Shown here: positions 18,485-27,658 of the stretch, in pieces | Layout: the number at the start of each line of letters is the position of its first letter | Numbering within the stretch: the stretch's first letter is position 1 | Assembly (NCBI GenBank): GCA_002868945.1 | Contig: PKTX01000047.1 | Coordinates: 1-64,000, forward strand | Length of the DNA stretch: 64,000 bases | Origin: Desulfobulbaceae bacterium | GTDB taxonomy: Bacteria > Desulfobacterota > Desulfobulbia > Desulfobulbales > SURF-16 | Reading direction: 5' to 3' | Notes under the pieces: generated by a model | The model's input: only the letters and a program-made list of their open reading frames with translations | Told to the model about the DNA's origin: nothing | Database searches by the model: none | Program-made: the position numbers and the translations under genes

Positions 18485-18527
18485 AAAAAAAAGCGCCTCC
18501 CCGTCAGACAGGCGGGCAGGCGCTTTT
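18485..18527 (-). terminator. Intrinsic terminator of the YeeE/YedE transporter gene
   Basis: On the minus strand AAAAGCGCCTGC pairs with a downstream AGGCGCTTTTTT, giving a GC-rich stem followed by a T tract, 26 bases after the stop codon. Confidence 0.85.
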
Positions 18528-18553
18528 CTCGAAAAACAGTGGTAAACCAAGGT

Positions 18554-19864
18554 TTAAAAATCGATAATCAGCTTGTTGGACTCCTCGTTCCAGCTTACCA
18601 CCAGATACCAGATAAGCATCACCGCACCAATCAACAACAGTGTGCCGGTATAGCCGAAAGTCTCCGGCATGTAAACATACTTGCCGAGCTTGCCTTCCCG
18701 CTCAAGATTGATCATGTCCTCGCCGAAGTTCTTGAACCACTTGGTCATCAAGGAGTTGGCCAGGGCAAAGAAGGGCACCACCAGGATCAATTTCACCTGA
18801 CCTTCACCAACACGCCACAGGGTACCGGAGCCGCAGCCACCGGCCAGCATGGCGCCGAAACCGAAGATGGCACCACCGACAATGGAGCCCCAGCCAAAGG
18901 TGCCGCGCACATAGTGCAGTTCGGCCAGGACCGGATAGCCGTCGGCGCGGACAGGCACACTATACTTGAGTACAGCCGCACCAATGGCAACAACGCAGAT
19001 ACTGAGCGCCACGGACTTGGCCAGGGTGGCGTCACCGGTCATATGCGGCTCACGAAAGCCCTGCACCATGCACCAGCGGCCCCGCTGCATGACATAGCCA
19101 AGGGCGGCGGCAATAATCAACAGACCGCTGAGGGACTTAAGATACGCAGCACTCTTTCCACCGGCAAAGAGCACTCCGCCGATGGCATCAATGGCGTCGG
19201 CATCCTCGATGCCGGCAAACTTGACGGCTCCGACAATCAGGGCAACCAGACCGACCACACCCACAAAGGTCTTCATTCCCTCCGGAAAATCAAAGGTCTT
19301 GGCACCGCCGCTGCCCCAGGTGATATTGGACATCTCCCAGTAGATATATTTCAGACCGCAGACCACGCCGATCACCAAGCCCAACCACATGGTAAAACCA
19401 TTGGCGGACAGGTTACCGATGGCATTGTACATGCCGCCGACATTACAACCGCCGGACAGCGCGGCGCCGATACCCATCAGAATACCAGCCACAACAGCCT
19501 TGGCAAGCTCCAGGCGCGGCGGAATGCGGAAGGCGAAATCACCGCCCAGACAGGCGGAGATAAAGGCGCCGGCAACAAAACCGATACCGATTACCGAACC
19601 GGATCCGGCCAGCCAGCCGGTCGGTGTCTCCAGATAGAGCTCCAGGAGACCGGATTCCGCCCCAACCAGATTGGCGAAACCATGTATCATCCAGTCGCCC
19701 CAGTTACGAATGGCCCCCACAGCACCCCAGGGGCGCCACCAGGCCATGATCAGAACACTGAACAGACCGACCAGAAGCCCGGTCATTGTCGCATTCCACT
19801 CTTCCTTGCAGAGGCGCTTATAAAGCTCGCCCGCCTTGCTGCTTAAAATGCTACCTTCACTCAT
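18554..19864 (-). CDS. YeeE/YedE-family membrane transporter (sulfur compound uptake)
   Basis: This polytopic membrane protein of 436 residues has repeated glycine-cysteine loops typical of the YeeE/YedE family: GFVAGAFISACLGGDFAFR, GIGAALSGGCNVGG and GAMLAGGCGSGT. Family members move thiosulfate or other sulfur species, and these conserved cysteines line the path in characterised thiosulfate transporters. Around ten helices are predicted. It is divergent from the tusA-dsrE operon and likely feeds it, which is an inference from context. The frame starts MSEGSIL after AGGAGAGACT. Confidence 0.93.
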   Translation of the reverse strand: MSEGSILSSKAGELYKRLCKEEWNATMTGLLVGLFSVLIMAWWRPWGAVGAIRNWGDWMIHGFANLVGAESGLLELYLETPTGWLAGSGSVIGIGFVAGAFISACLGGDFAFRIPPRLELAKAVVAGILMGIGAALSGGCNVGGMYNAIGNLSANGFTMWLGLVIGVVCGLKYIYWEMSNITWGSGGAKTFDFPEGMKTFVGVVGLVALIVGAVKFAGIEDADAIDAIGGVLFAGGKSAAYLKSLSGLLIIAAALGYVMQRGRWCMVQGFREPHMTGDATLAKSVALSICVVAIGAAVLKYSVPVRADGYPVLAELHYVRGTFGWGSIVGGAIFGFGAMLAGGCGSGTLWRVGEGQVKLILVVPFFALANSLMTKWFKNFGEDMINLEREGKLGKYVYMPETFGYTGTLLLIGAVMLIWYLVVSWNEESNKLIIDF

Positions 19865-20045
19865 AGTCTCTCCTCTTCATCGTTAGCCGTCCCAACAGTC
19901 CCATCTCTCTCCAGAAACACACCGCAAACCATCAGACCGGCAGATCATAAACTTGCCAAAAGAGCCAGGCTCCCTCTGTCCAGAGACCTTGCTCAGCAAA
20001 CTCCTTGCCTCCATCTTCAATCATTCATTATAGGCTATGATTTAT

Positions 20046-20260
20046 CAGCCCGTTAAAAACTACTGCGCTCGAAGGTCTCTCTTCGTTCGCTATCTGCTGA
20101 TGCGTGTCAAAATTCGGCTCAAAATGCTCATCTACCCCATGTAAACTGCACCCCAAGGGTACTCGGAGTGTCGCAGGCTCCCTTACCTCCTCCGGGCGCG
20201 CATTTTTTCGCCTCATTTTTCCTGGCCTCAGCTGCGCTTGCTACCTTTTTCAACGGGCTG
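20046..20260 (+). mobile_element. Family A MITE-like element with TTAT target duplication
   Basis: The termini CAGCCCGTTAAAAA and TTTTTCAACGGGCTG are inverted repeats. Both flanks read TTAT. The interior contains one copy of the ~25-bp core unit within the M1 block (CACCCCAAGGGTACTCGGAG, GTCGCAGGCTCCCTTACCTC). It lies in the divergent control region between the YeeE-type gene and tusA. No protein is encoded. Confidence 0.85.
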
Positions 20261-20567
20261 TTATATATCCATTATTCTGCAGCAACCGGCTCCGTCTGAT
20301 CAGTTAAAAAATCCAGCAGTTAGAGGAAGCGGTCCCTTTGATTATAGAGATCTAAATTCATTACCCACGGCACCGATGTTTGTCAAGAATGATATGGCGC
20401 TCACGGTCTGCCTCAGCAGGCTCAGGCTGCGTCCGCAATGGCTCAACATCTTATTTTACGGTATTTTTTCCCCACCACTTTTTTTTGAGCAAGGCGCACT
20501 CTTGTCCACGTGGCAGCCGGTCATCTATGGCCACGGTTGTGAACTCTGAATCCCCATTCATTATCTC

Positions 20568-20596
20568 TTGACACCCCCCCGCATACCTGGTAGACA
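20568..20596 (+). promoter_or_regulatory. Candidate sigma70-type promoter of the tusA operon
   Basis: TTGACA is followed after 17 bases by TAGACA, about 100 bases before the tusA start. The -35 is perfect, the -10 is weak. A C-rich run lies in the spacer. The remaining 300 bases back to the repeat element hold no recognisable gene. Confidence 0.4.
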
Positions 20597-20622
20597 CTGA
20601 TAATTCATCAATCTCTACAACC

Positions 20623-20638
20623 TGTGTCCTGTGACACA
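20623..20638. promoter_or_regulatory. Inverted repeat, possible operator upstream of tusA
   Basis: TGTGTC-CTGT-GACACA is a perfect 6-bp palindrome with a 4-base spacer, just downstream of the candidate promoter. Its spacing does not match a standard CRP site, but a Crp/Fnr-family or other dimeric regulator could bind it. Confidence 0.35.
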
Positions 20639-20697
20639 TCACGAGTTTAAAGTGGCATTTGCTGCACTTTTTCTACCTAACCATATGGAGGACTCCA

Positions 20698-20955
20698 ATG
20701 AGTGACCAATTAACTGCACCTGACGGTCTTGAGGTAACACGCACCCTGGATGCCAAAGGCTTAAGCTGTCCCATGCCTCTGCTGCGCACCAAAAAAGAGA
20801 TCGACAAGATAAATTCCGGCGACATCCTCGAGATCCTCGGCACTGATCCAGGCTCCCGCAACGACCTTCCCGGCTGGTGCTCCCGTGCAGGTCATGAATA
20901 CCTCGGCGAGAAAGAAGATTCAGGTTTCATCCGCTTCTACCTGAGAAAAAAATAA
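20698..20955 (+). CDS. tusA: TusA-family sulfurtransferase
   Basis: This is a small sulfur carrier of 85 residues. The active-site motif LSCPMPLLRTKKEI holds the conserved cysteine that carries persulfide sulfur. A strong GGAGG site precedes the ATG. A short extension before the CPMP motif is typical of energy-metabolism TusA proteins. It is the first gene of a four-gene run with two DsrE-type proteins and a 58-residue frame, so it probably passes sulfur within that relay. Confidence 0.93.
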   Translation: MSDQLTAPDGLEVTRTLDAKGLSCPMPLLRTKKEIDKINSGDILEILGTDPGSRNDLPGWCSRAGHEYLGEKEDSGFIRFYLRKK

Positions 20956-21032
20956 GCGCATCCCACAGTCTTGAGCAAACGGCATATTCATTTCAGAATA
21001 TGCCTTTTTTTCTTTAAAACCAGGAGGACAAA

Positions 21033-21350
21033 ATGGCAAAGAGTATTGGAATTTTTGTTACCTCCCCTCAGCACATGCGGCACGTTATGGGAGTCACTGA
21101 AGCCGCTGTTGCCAAGGGAGCTAAAGTCAAGGTCTTCTTTACCTGGTATGCTACGCACCTTACCAAGTGTAAAGAATTCCCCAAGTTATGTGCCATGGAC
21201 GGCGTAGATGTCTCCATCTGTGCAGACAGCTACAAAAAGGCCGGCTATGACGTTGAGGACATCCCGCAAGGTCTTGACAGCACCAAGATGGCCACCCAGG
21301 CCCAGCACGGTGCTATCATTGAAGACTATGACTGCTACCTGACCTTATAA
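21033..21350 (+). CDS. DsrE/DsrF-like family protein
   Basis: This protein of 105 residues has the fold signature SIGIFVTSPQHMRHVMGVTEAAVAKGAKVKVFF and several cysteines (KCKEFPKLCAMDGVDVSIC). DsrE-like proteins bind or relay persulfides. The ribosome site AGGAGG lies seven bases before the ATG. It is ten bases upstream of the next gene. It could receive sulfur from TusA; this is an inference from linkage. Confidence 0.88.
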   Translation: MAKSIGIFVTSPQHMRHVMGVTEAAVAKGAKVKVFFTWYATHLTKCKEFPKLCAMDGVDVSICADSYKKAGYDVEDIPQGLDSTKMATQAQHGAIIEDYDCYLTL

Positions 21351-21360
21351 GGAGAGAACA

Positions 21361-21693
21361 ATGTCTAAAGTATTTTTCTTAATGCCGAGCAAAGAATATG
21401 TCCTTGATGGTATTCGTTCCGCCCTTGGTCTGGCCGTGGAAAACATGTATGCCTATGGCTGCGTTATGTACAATGACATGACCGAACTCGCCGTCAACGA
21501 GAAGGACATGAAAGAGTACCACATGGAAAACGTCGAATGGCTGCGTGACATGGAAGGTGACTGCTATACTCTGCCTGAGTGCAATGCCGAAAATTACGGC
21601 CTGACCCAGACCTCTCTGGAAGAGCTTGGTCAGAAGCTGCGGGAAATGGAATATATCATTCCTTACGGCATCATGAGAGCTGATAAAAGCTAA
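21361..21693 (+). CDS. DsrE/F-like family protein, second copy
   Basis: This protein of 110 residues begins MSKVFFLMPSKEYVLDGIRSALGLAVENM and carries two cysteines in GDCYTLPEC, a possible persulfide site. It differs strongly from the preceding DsrE-like protein, so the two may form a hetero-oligomer as DsrE and DsrF do. AGGAGAG precedes the start. Confidence 0.8.
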   Translation: MSKVFFLMPSKEYVLDGIRSALGLAVENMYAYGCVMYNDMTELAVNEKDMKEYHMENVEWLRDMEGDCYTLPECNAENYGLTQTSLEELGQKLREMEYIIPYGIMRADKS

Positions 21694-21723
21694 GACCTAT
21701 AACCTTAACACGGAGTTATCAAG

Positions 21724-21900
21724 ATGAAAATCTTACACGTTATGCGGTCCGCTGAGATCAACGATGATGTCAAGAAGCTCAAAGAGATCGTTTCCGCTGA
21801 TCGCGACAATGTTGAGTTCAACCTTGACGTTGAAGCGCCCGACTATGGCAAGCTTGTCGATATGGTTTGGGAAGCCGACCAGACCATCTGCTGGTGGTAA
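21724..21900 (+). CDS. Small 58-residue protein closing the tusA-dsrE operon
   Basis: The frame runs from MKILHVMRSAEINDDVKKLK to a C-terminus of ADQTICWW and stops directly before the operon terminator. A CGGAG site lies nine bases before the ATG. The start resembles that of TusB/DsrH-type proteins (short beta strand, then helix) and a single cysteine sits three residues from the end, as in those relays, but the protein is much shorter and I cannot assign it to the family. Codon use matches its neighbours. It is probably the third partner of the two DsrE-like proteins. Confidence 0.75.
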   Translation: MKILHVMRSAEINDDVKKLKEIVSADRDNVEFNLDVEAPDYGKLVDMVWEADQTICWW

Positions 21901-21936
21901 GACGCACCACCCCAGGCAGCACTATCATATTAAGAG

Positions 21937-21972
21937 AAGGGCTGGGCAATTATGCTCAAGCCCTTTTTTTTT
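21937..21972 (+). terminator. Intrinsic terminator of the tusA-dsrE operon
   Basis: AAGGGCT and AGCCCTT form the stem, extended by weaker pairs, and nine T follow. It lies 37 bases after the stop of the 58-residue frame. Confidence 0.85.
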
Positions 21973-22209
21973 GGCGGTGCTGCTTTCCTTGGCTTTTCCC
22001 CTTTTACACCGTATATTGAGACGTTGAGTCTCTCCAGAACCAGGCCGCAGGCTTTGACATTCCAAAAAAATCAGCACCGGCCTCTTGATTTTCCGGCTAT
22101 TATTGTTTGAGAAGAAGTCGGGAACAGGAGGCAAGACTATTTATGAATCGACCACTGCCTCCGTGTCACGTAACCTCCAGTGACCCCTTCTTTTCCATAT
22201 GAGAAGATT

Positions 22210-23415
22210 ATGAAGCAACCAGACACCGTTGTTTTATCCATACTCAATACCATTAAGGAACTGGACCGCCTCAATGATATTGACATGATTCTGGACCGCA
22301 TTCTCTACGAGGCCCGCGCTCTGGCCAATGCCGATGCCGGGTCAATCTTTCTTGCCCAGGGAAACGACCTTATTTTCAACCAGGTCCAAAACGACAGTCT
22401 TTACGGTGAAGAGGGTAACCGGGCCGCGCAGTACACCAACCTCACCGTCCCATGCACCAACGACTCCATCGTCGGCCATGCCGCCCTCACCGGGGAAATC
22501 ATCGCCATTGATGATGCCTATAACCTGCCCGCCCACCTGCCTTGTACCTTTAACTCCACCTTTGATCAGGAATTCTCCTACCGGACCGTTTCCATCCTGG
22601 CCATTCCCCTGCACTCCTTCAACAATCAGATTGTCGGCGTCATGCAGCTGATCAATGCCCAGGATGAACAGCAACGTCCCATTCCCTTTTCAAAACAGAT
22701 CCAGACCTACCTGCAGCTCTTTGCCAACAATGCGGCTGTGGCCATTGAACGCGGTATCATGAACCGCGAAATTATCCTGCGCATGGTCCGCATGTCTGAA
22801 CTGCATGATCCCAAGGAGACCGGTGCCCATGTCCAGAGGGTGGGGGCCTACAGCGCCGAGATGTACCGGCGTTGGGCCAAGAAGAACAATATAGACAGTC
22901 GGGAACTCAAATCGCGGCACGACATGATCCGCCTGGCCGCCATGCTCCATGATGTGGGCAAGGTGGGGATTGCCGACGTTATTCTCAAGAAGCCGGGCCG
23001 CCTTGATTCGGTGGAATTTTCCACCATCAAGCAGCATACCGTGCTGGGAGCACGCCTGTTTGCCAACCCCACCTCCAGCCTGGACAGGATGAGCATGGAA
23101 ATCGCCCTGCACCACCATGAGAAATGGGACGGTAGCGGCTACCCCGGCGCTGTAAACCTGGCCGAGGACACGGCCATTACCTGCCGCGGTGCCCGGCTCA
23201 GCGGCACCGCTATTCCTCTTGAGGCCCGCATCACCGCCCTTGCGGATGTCTATGATGCCCTGGCCTCAACGCGTGTCTACAAAATGGCCTGGGATGATGA
23301 GGATATCTATGCGGAGATTCTTGCCGGCTCCGGCAAACATTTCGATCCGGATCTTGTCGATATCTTTTTTGAGATTACCGATGTATTAAAAGCGATCAGA
23401 CAACACTACCAATAA
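22210..23415 (+). CDS. GAF domain - HD-GYP domain protein (c-di-GMP phosphodiesterase)
   Basis: This protein of 401 residues has an N-terminal GAF sensor domain (about 15-180, with NADAGSIFLAQGN and ILAIPLHSFNNQIVGVMQLINA) and a C-terminal HD-GYP domain with HVQRVGAYS, LAAMLHDVGKVGIAD, a metal-ligand histidine pair in IALHHHEKWDGSGYP, and ALADVYDALAS. All catalytic residues appear present, so it should hydrolyse c-di-GMP in the cytoplasm. I start at the ATG preceded by GAGAAG rather than at an upstream GTG. Confidence 0.92.
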   Translation: MKQPDTVVLSILNTIKELDRLNDIDMILDRILYEARALANADAGSIFLAQGNDLIFNQVQNDSLYGEEGNRAAQYTNLTVPCTNDSIVGHAALTGEIIAIDDAYNLPAHLPCTFNSTFDQEFSYRTVSILAIPLHSFNNQIVGVMQLINAQDEQQRPIPFSKQIQTYLQLFANNAAVAIERGIMNREIILRMVRMSELHDPKETGAHVQRVGAYSAEMYRRWAKKNNIDSRELKSRHDMIRLAAMLHDVGKVGIADVILKKPGRLDSVEFSTIKQHTVLGARLFANPTSSLDRMSMEIALHHHEKWDGSGYPGAVNLAEDTAITCRGARLSGTAIPLEARITALADVYDALASTRVYKMAWDDEDIYAEILAGSGKHFDPDLVDIFFEITDVLKAIRQHYQ

Positions 23416-23531
23416 GAGTGGCAGTCCGGGTAATTCTTTTTCGCCAGCCCGGCACCATGACCACCAGCAGCTCCAAATGACAATCAAGCGGCTCCCTGCG
23501 CCGCCATTCAATTCTTTCAAGAGGGAGTACC

Positions 23532-24356
23532 ATGGCAGCATCCTACACCTACGACACACTCGACCAAGCCGGAGTCCGTGACTATATTTTTCATCCGACC
23601 CCCGCCTCTTCAGCCCCCTGTCCAGCCGCTGCCGAGGATCTCAGCGTGACTACGGCGGATGGCGTCACCCTCCATCTCCGCATCTTTGCCGTCCACGACC
23701 CGGAGGCGCCCTGTCTCCTCTTCTTCCACGGCAATGGGGAGATTGTCGCCGATTATGATGATGTCGGCCCCCACTACAACCAGCACGGTATTACCTTTAT
23801 GGCGGCTGAATATCGCGGCTACGGCAAGGCGGACGGCACCCCCACGGCAAGTACCATGATGAGCGATTGTCATGTCCTGCTGGAGGCCGCAACCGACTGG
23901 CGCAAGGAACATGGTTCCAGCGGCAAACTGCTGGTCATGGGAAGGTCACTGGGCAGCGCCCCGGCCATTGAACTTGCCTGGAGTCATGCCGATCGGATCA
24001 GTGCCCTGCTTATTGACAGCGGTTTTGCCCTGACCATACCCCTGCTCAAAACAATCGGTGTTGACGTTGACGGCCTGGAACTCAGTGAGGAGCAAGGCTT
24101 CCATAACCTGGACAAGATCAAGAAAATTACCATGCCCACCTATATCATCCACGGTCAACTCGACGAAATCATCGAGTTGACCAACGCCGCCGAGCTCATC
24201 GCCGAGTCACCGGCCGAGCAGAAGGAGTTCCAGACCGTGCCAGGCGCCGGCCATAATTCCATCCTGGCCGTGGCAGGTTCCATGTATTATGAAGTCATGG
24301 CGCGTTTTATCAGTAAGATAGGCCAGGTGAGAAAGAAACGGCCGGGCATCAGATAG
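23532..24356 (+). CDS. Alpha/beta hydrolase
   Basis: This serine hydrolase of 274 residues has LFFHGNGE (oxyanion region), VMGRSLGSAPAIELA (nucleophile elbow), IIHGQLDEII (acid) and PGAGHNS (histidine), so the triad is complete. The closest named group is the BEM46/prolyl oligopeptidase-like hydrolases. The substrate is unknown. GAGGGAG lies before the ATG. It is monocistronic. Confidence 0.88.
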   Translation: MAASYTYDTLDQAGVRDYIFHPTPASSAPCPAAAEDLSVTTADGVTLHLRIFAVHDPEAPCLLFFHGNGEIVADYDDVGPHYNQHGITFMAAEYRGYGKADGTPTASTMMSDCHVLLEAATDWRKEHGSSGKLLVMGRSLGSAPAIELAWSHADRISALLIDSGFALTIPLLKTIGVDVDGLELSEEQGFHNLDKIKKITMPTYIIHGQLDEIIELTNAAELIAESPAEQKEFQTVPGAGHNSILAVAGSMYYEVMARFISKIGQVRKKRPGIR

Positions 24357-24404
24357 GCGGAACCGAGCATTGGTGCGCAGAAGGGAGAGTGCGGCTGGAG
24401 CTGC

Positions 24405-25151
24405 TCAGGCGCGCGGTTTGAAGAGTTTATTGGCAAAGTGGACCAGAAAGCCTTCGTCCTGCAGGACATAGGCCTGCTCGGCCAGACGGAGCAAATCGTG
24501 CTTGATGTCACGGTAGTCCGGCAGCTCCGGGAGGGCCGGCAAGTGATATTCCAGATTCTCCGGAACTTCAATTTTCATGCGGTTGGCAATGGCCTGGGCC
24601 ACTCCCCTTTCCGAACCGCGCTCCATATTGGAGTCCATCTTCTCCGTTCCCAGACTTTGTAGAAAGACCATGATGGCGGCCATATCGTGCTTCTTTTCAA
24701 AGACGCGAATCTGATCGACAATATCACCACGCAAATCCTGCAGCTCTCGATACCTCTTACGATACGATTTTACATAGAGAGAGAGACGGTCATAGCAATC
24801 GAGCAGAAAGTTTTGAAAACGGCCCTTGCGCGACAGGCCGCGCATGCGCACACTTTCAAAGAGGCGATCCCTGATCGTCGTCGATTCGGTGAGATAGGGG
24901 TCGTAGAAAAGCCTTTTGTCAAGATGACAGAGCTCCAGAAAGGCGTCGATGAGTTCTTCCTGATGCAGCAGGATGTAGATGCGAATCAGATCGAAGCTTA
25001 TCCGTTTCTCAAGGATAAAGGAGTATTGCCGCACCTTCTCCCAGTACTCCAGTGAATCATCCTCGATGAGTTTACGAAAACCAAAATAGCTGTGGGCCAT
25101 TTCGCTTTTAATCTCAACGGAGAGATAATCTTCAAAATCGTCTACACCCAT
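24405..25151 (-). CDS. Unrecognised conserved-looking protein (248 residues)
   Basis: I do not recognise this protein. It is mostly helical and charged, with no signal peptide or membrane segment, and has a long Arg/Lys-rich coiled-coil-like part around residues 115-150 (DRLSLYVKSYRKRYRELQDL). I start at the ATG with GGAAGG four bases upstream; longer starts add a non-conserved leader. It lies 118 bases downstream of another unrecognised gene on the same strand, with which it may form an operon. Confidence 0.65.
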   Translation of the reverse strand: MGVDDFEDYLSVEIKSEMAHSYFGFRKLIEDDSLEYWEKVRQYSFILEKRISFDLIRIYILLHQEELIDAFLELCHLDKRLFYDPYLTESTTIRDRLFESVRMRGLSRKGRFQNFLLDCYDRLSLYVKSYRKRYRELQDLRGDIVDQIRVFEKKHDMAAIMVFLQSLGTEKMDSNMERGSERGVAQAIANRMKIEVPENLEYHLPALPELPDYRDIKHDLLRLAEQAYVLQDEGFLVHFANKLFKPRA

Positions 25152-25269
25152 ACCACCTTCCCGAGGAACACCCTGCAACCAAGCTCTTCTTGAAAAAGAG
25201 TATACCAAAAACCACGGCCGGCGCAATAAGGTCTATTTTGGCGAAGAGGATCCCGCCATGCTCAGCGAC

Positions 25270-25602
25270 TCAGGCGGAGACCAGCTCCGTGTCGAGCATG
25301 GTATCGATAAAATCGAGAATGAAGCGGCGTTGCTCGGCCGTGGCATAGGCTATACAACTGCAGTGGAGATTGCTTTCACTGCGGATGAGCAATTCAACCG
25401 TGAGCCTGTCGCGTCCCAGTTCAAGACCACAATAAAACGGCCCGCATTCATCATGGCCCTGTTGCGTCTCGGCCCAGAGATCCCTGGGCATCTCCAGCCA
25501 GTAGACCCCTTCCATGGCGCCCTTTTTAAGGCTTTTTGTCAAATAGGAATCAAGATTATCCCGTTCCTGGGCACTCAGCTCATCAATCACAAATTGCCGC
25601 AT
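25270..25602 (-). CDS. Unrecognised small acidic protein (110 residues)
   Basis: I do not recognise this protein. It begins MRQFVIDELSAQERDNLDSYL and has a mixed alpha/beta pattern with four cysteines, including two in LHCSCIAYA and one in DECGPFYCG. No membrane segment is present. A short ATG-ATG start gives a choice of one residue. It may be cotranscribed with the 248-residue gene downstream. Confidence 0.6.
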   Translation of the reverse strand: MRQFVIDELSAQERDNLDSYLTKSLKKGAMEGVYWLEMPRDLWAETQQGHDECGPFYCGLELGRDRLTVELLIRSESNLHCSCIAYATAEQRRFILDFIDTMLDTELVSA

Positions 25603-25735
25603 CAACTTCTCCTGTTGTACTCATGTCGCGCCGATCTACCAACTGGCGCTTGCCGTGCCTGATGGCGGGCAAGAAAAGAAGTGGCGCCACTCTTCTTTTC
25701 TTGCCGTGCACTCTCCACAATGTCAAATATATTCA

Positions 25736-25980
25736 GGCTATCTTGAATAATTGCTTTTTCGTCCAATCTCCCGGAGTCTCGCGAGCTCGCTTACCTCGTT
25801 ATGCTTAAAAAATAATGCTCGGAGGTAAGCGAAACGAAGTGGAGACTCCGATATCAAATATATGCCTGCACCCCAAGGGTAGCCGGAGTGTCGCAGGCTC
25901 CCTTACCTCTTGCAGGGCGCGCTTATTTTTTTCGCATGCCTTGATCTTGAACGAAAAATCTAATTATTCAAGACACCCTT
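25736..25980 (+). mobile_element. Family B MITE-like element, copy 1
   Basis: The left end GGCTATCTTGAATAATTG pairs with the right end AATTATTCAAGACACCC. Flanks are TTCA and TTTA, a near match. The interior holds three copies of the ~25-bp core unit, including the M1 block shared with families A and C. It fills the space between the 110-residue gene and the gltD-like gene's 3' end, with only 18 bases to the latter's stop. Confidence 0.8.
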
Positions 25981-25998
25981 TAGCAGGTCGCTGCCAGC

Positions 25999-27411
25999 TC
26001 AATCGTCGAGATCGCGAACCTCGCGGCCCTCTTTAAGGTCGCGCCCCTCAAGAAAGCGGACAATGGACTCAGCCGCCTCCTTGGCCTGATAAACGGCCTT
26101 GGCAACGGTCTGGGGTCCCAGGACCGCATCACCCGCGGCAAAGATCCACTCAATATTGGTCTGAAAGGTGGTTTTATCGATAATATAGGTTCCCCAGCGG
26201 CTCAATTCAAACTCCTGACCGTTATCAACCTCGTGGTTGACATTCTGGCTGATGGCCGGAATGACACAATCGGCATCAATAACAAAATTTGAATCCTTGA
26301 TTTCCACCGGTCGTCTACGGCCGGAGTCATCCGGCGGACCAAGTTCCATGCGGACACATTCGATACCGCTCATCCTGCCATTGTCACCAACAACGCGCAC
26401 CGGTGCTGCCAAAAATTCAATCTTCACGCCCTCCTCCTGCAGATGATGAATCTCCTCGGAAGAGGCCGGCATCTCCTCAATGGTGCGGCGGTAGAGGATA
26501 AAAACATTCTTTGATCCCTCACGCAGGGCAACACGGGCGCAATCAATGGCCACATTGCCGCCGCCAACCACCACGACATTCTGGCCGATATCAACCTTGT
26601 TACCGGAGAGGACCTGGCGCAGATAATCGACACCATGACGAACACCGGCCATATCCTCGCCTTCCACGCCCAGTTTACGACTTGAGTGAGCCCCAACACC
26701 GACAAAAACCGCGTCAAAGTCATGCTCCGTTTTCAACTGGCGCAGGGTTATATCTCGGCCGATGACCACGTCATGGACGATTTCAACGCCGCAATCTTTT
26801 AATGCGGCAAACTCCGCATTGAGGATATGACGCGGCAGGCGAAAGGGCGGGATACCGACCTTAAGCATGCCGCCGATCACCGGCAAGGCCTCATAGATGG
26901 TGCAGTGGTAACCGGCATGGGCCAGATGATAGGCGGCAGTCATACCGGCCGGGCCGGAGCCGACAATGGCCACCTTTTTGCCCTTGGCCACGGCACAGGC
27001 AACATTCATATTTTTCTGATGATGAACCATCCAGTCGGACATATAGCGCTCAATCAGACCAATGGCAACGGGCTTGCCCTTCTTGCCGCGAATACAGCTG
27101 CCCTCACACTGATTCTCATGGGGACAGACCCGTGAACAGATGGCCGGCAATGAAGAAGTCTCCCGCACCTTCCAGTAGGCCTCCTCAAACTTACCCTCAG
27201 CCACCAGCGCAATAAAACCGGGAATATCATTATTTATCGGGCACCCTTGTCGACAGCCGGGCTTCTTACACTGCAGACAACGCATGGCCTCGATCTTGAC
27301 ACTCTCATGGGTAAAACCCAGGGAAACCTCGTCATAATTGTCTATGCGTATTTCAGGCGAAAGTTCAGCACATGTCTGTCTGTCAATTGCCATTCTCTCT
27401 TTGGCATTCAT
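25999..27411 (-). CDS. gltA: NADPH-dependent glutamate synthase small subunit / NfnB-like flavoprotein
   Basis: This protein of 470 residues has an N-terminal [4Fe-4S] domain (CLQCKKPGCRQGCPINNDIPG and CSRVCPHENQCEGSCIRG) followed by FAD- and NAD(P)-binding Rossmann domains (VAIVGSGPAGMTAAYHLAHAG, VVVVGGGNVAIDCARVALREG, AAGDAVLGPQTVAKA). It matches the single-subunit glutamate synthase/NfnB group. No large subunit or NfnA partner is adjacent, so it could be a stand-alone enzyme or have its partner elsewhere. Confidence 0.9.
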   Translation of the reverse strand: MNAKERMAIDRQTCAELSPEIRIDNYDEVSLGFTHESVKIEAMRCLQCKKPGCRQGCPINNDIPGFIALVAEGKFEEAYWKVRETSSLPAICSRVCPHENQCEGSCIRGKKGKPVAIGLIERYMSDWMVHHQKNMNVACAVAKGKKVAIVGSGPAGMTAAYHLAHAGYHCTIYEALPVIGGMLKVGIPPFRLPRHILNAEFAALKDCGVEIVHDVVIGRDITLRQLKTEHDFDAVFVGVGAHSSRKLGVEGEDMAGVRHGVDYLRQVLSGNKVDIGQNVVVVGGGNVAIDCARVALREGSKNVFILYRRTIEEMPASSEEIHHLQEEGVKIEFLAAPVRVVGDNGRMSGIECVRMELGPPDDSGRRRPVEIKDSNFVIDADCVIPAISQNVNHEVDNGQEFELSRWGTYIIDKTTFQTNIEWIFAAGDAVLGPQTVAKAVYQAKEAAESIVRFLEGRDLKEGREVRDLDD

Positions 27412-27658
27412 TTCAACTCCTTATTGCTGAGATATAGTAAAAAGTAGCCTAATGTCTGTCCGGCAGGAGGTCGTTTCGGTGGATAGCACGGTGTGCCGAA
27501 AAAGTACAGGCATCTATTTGAAATGCGGGGCATTATTTCTTGAGCAGCACACCGGGATCAGGCGAAGAGGCCTTTACTGAACAGACAGTAGATCAGGGCT
27601 TCCGAGCCCAATTTACTACACTACTTACTGAAAAAAATCACCATGGGAAAACTACCTA

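Noticed and set aside
18302-19846. 514-codon open frame opposite the YeeE-type transporter
   Set aside because: No domain or ribosome site, and the other strand encodes a clear membrane transporter with family motifs.
20653-20666. Sigma54-type promoter before tusA
   Set aside because: GG and GC are separated by eight bases rather than ten, so the pattern does not fit.
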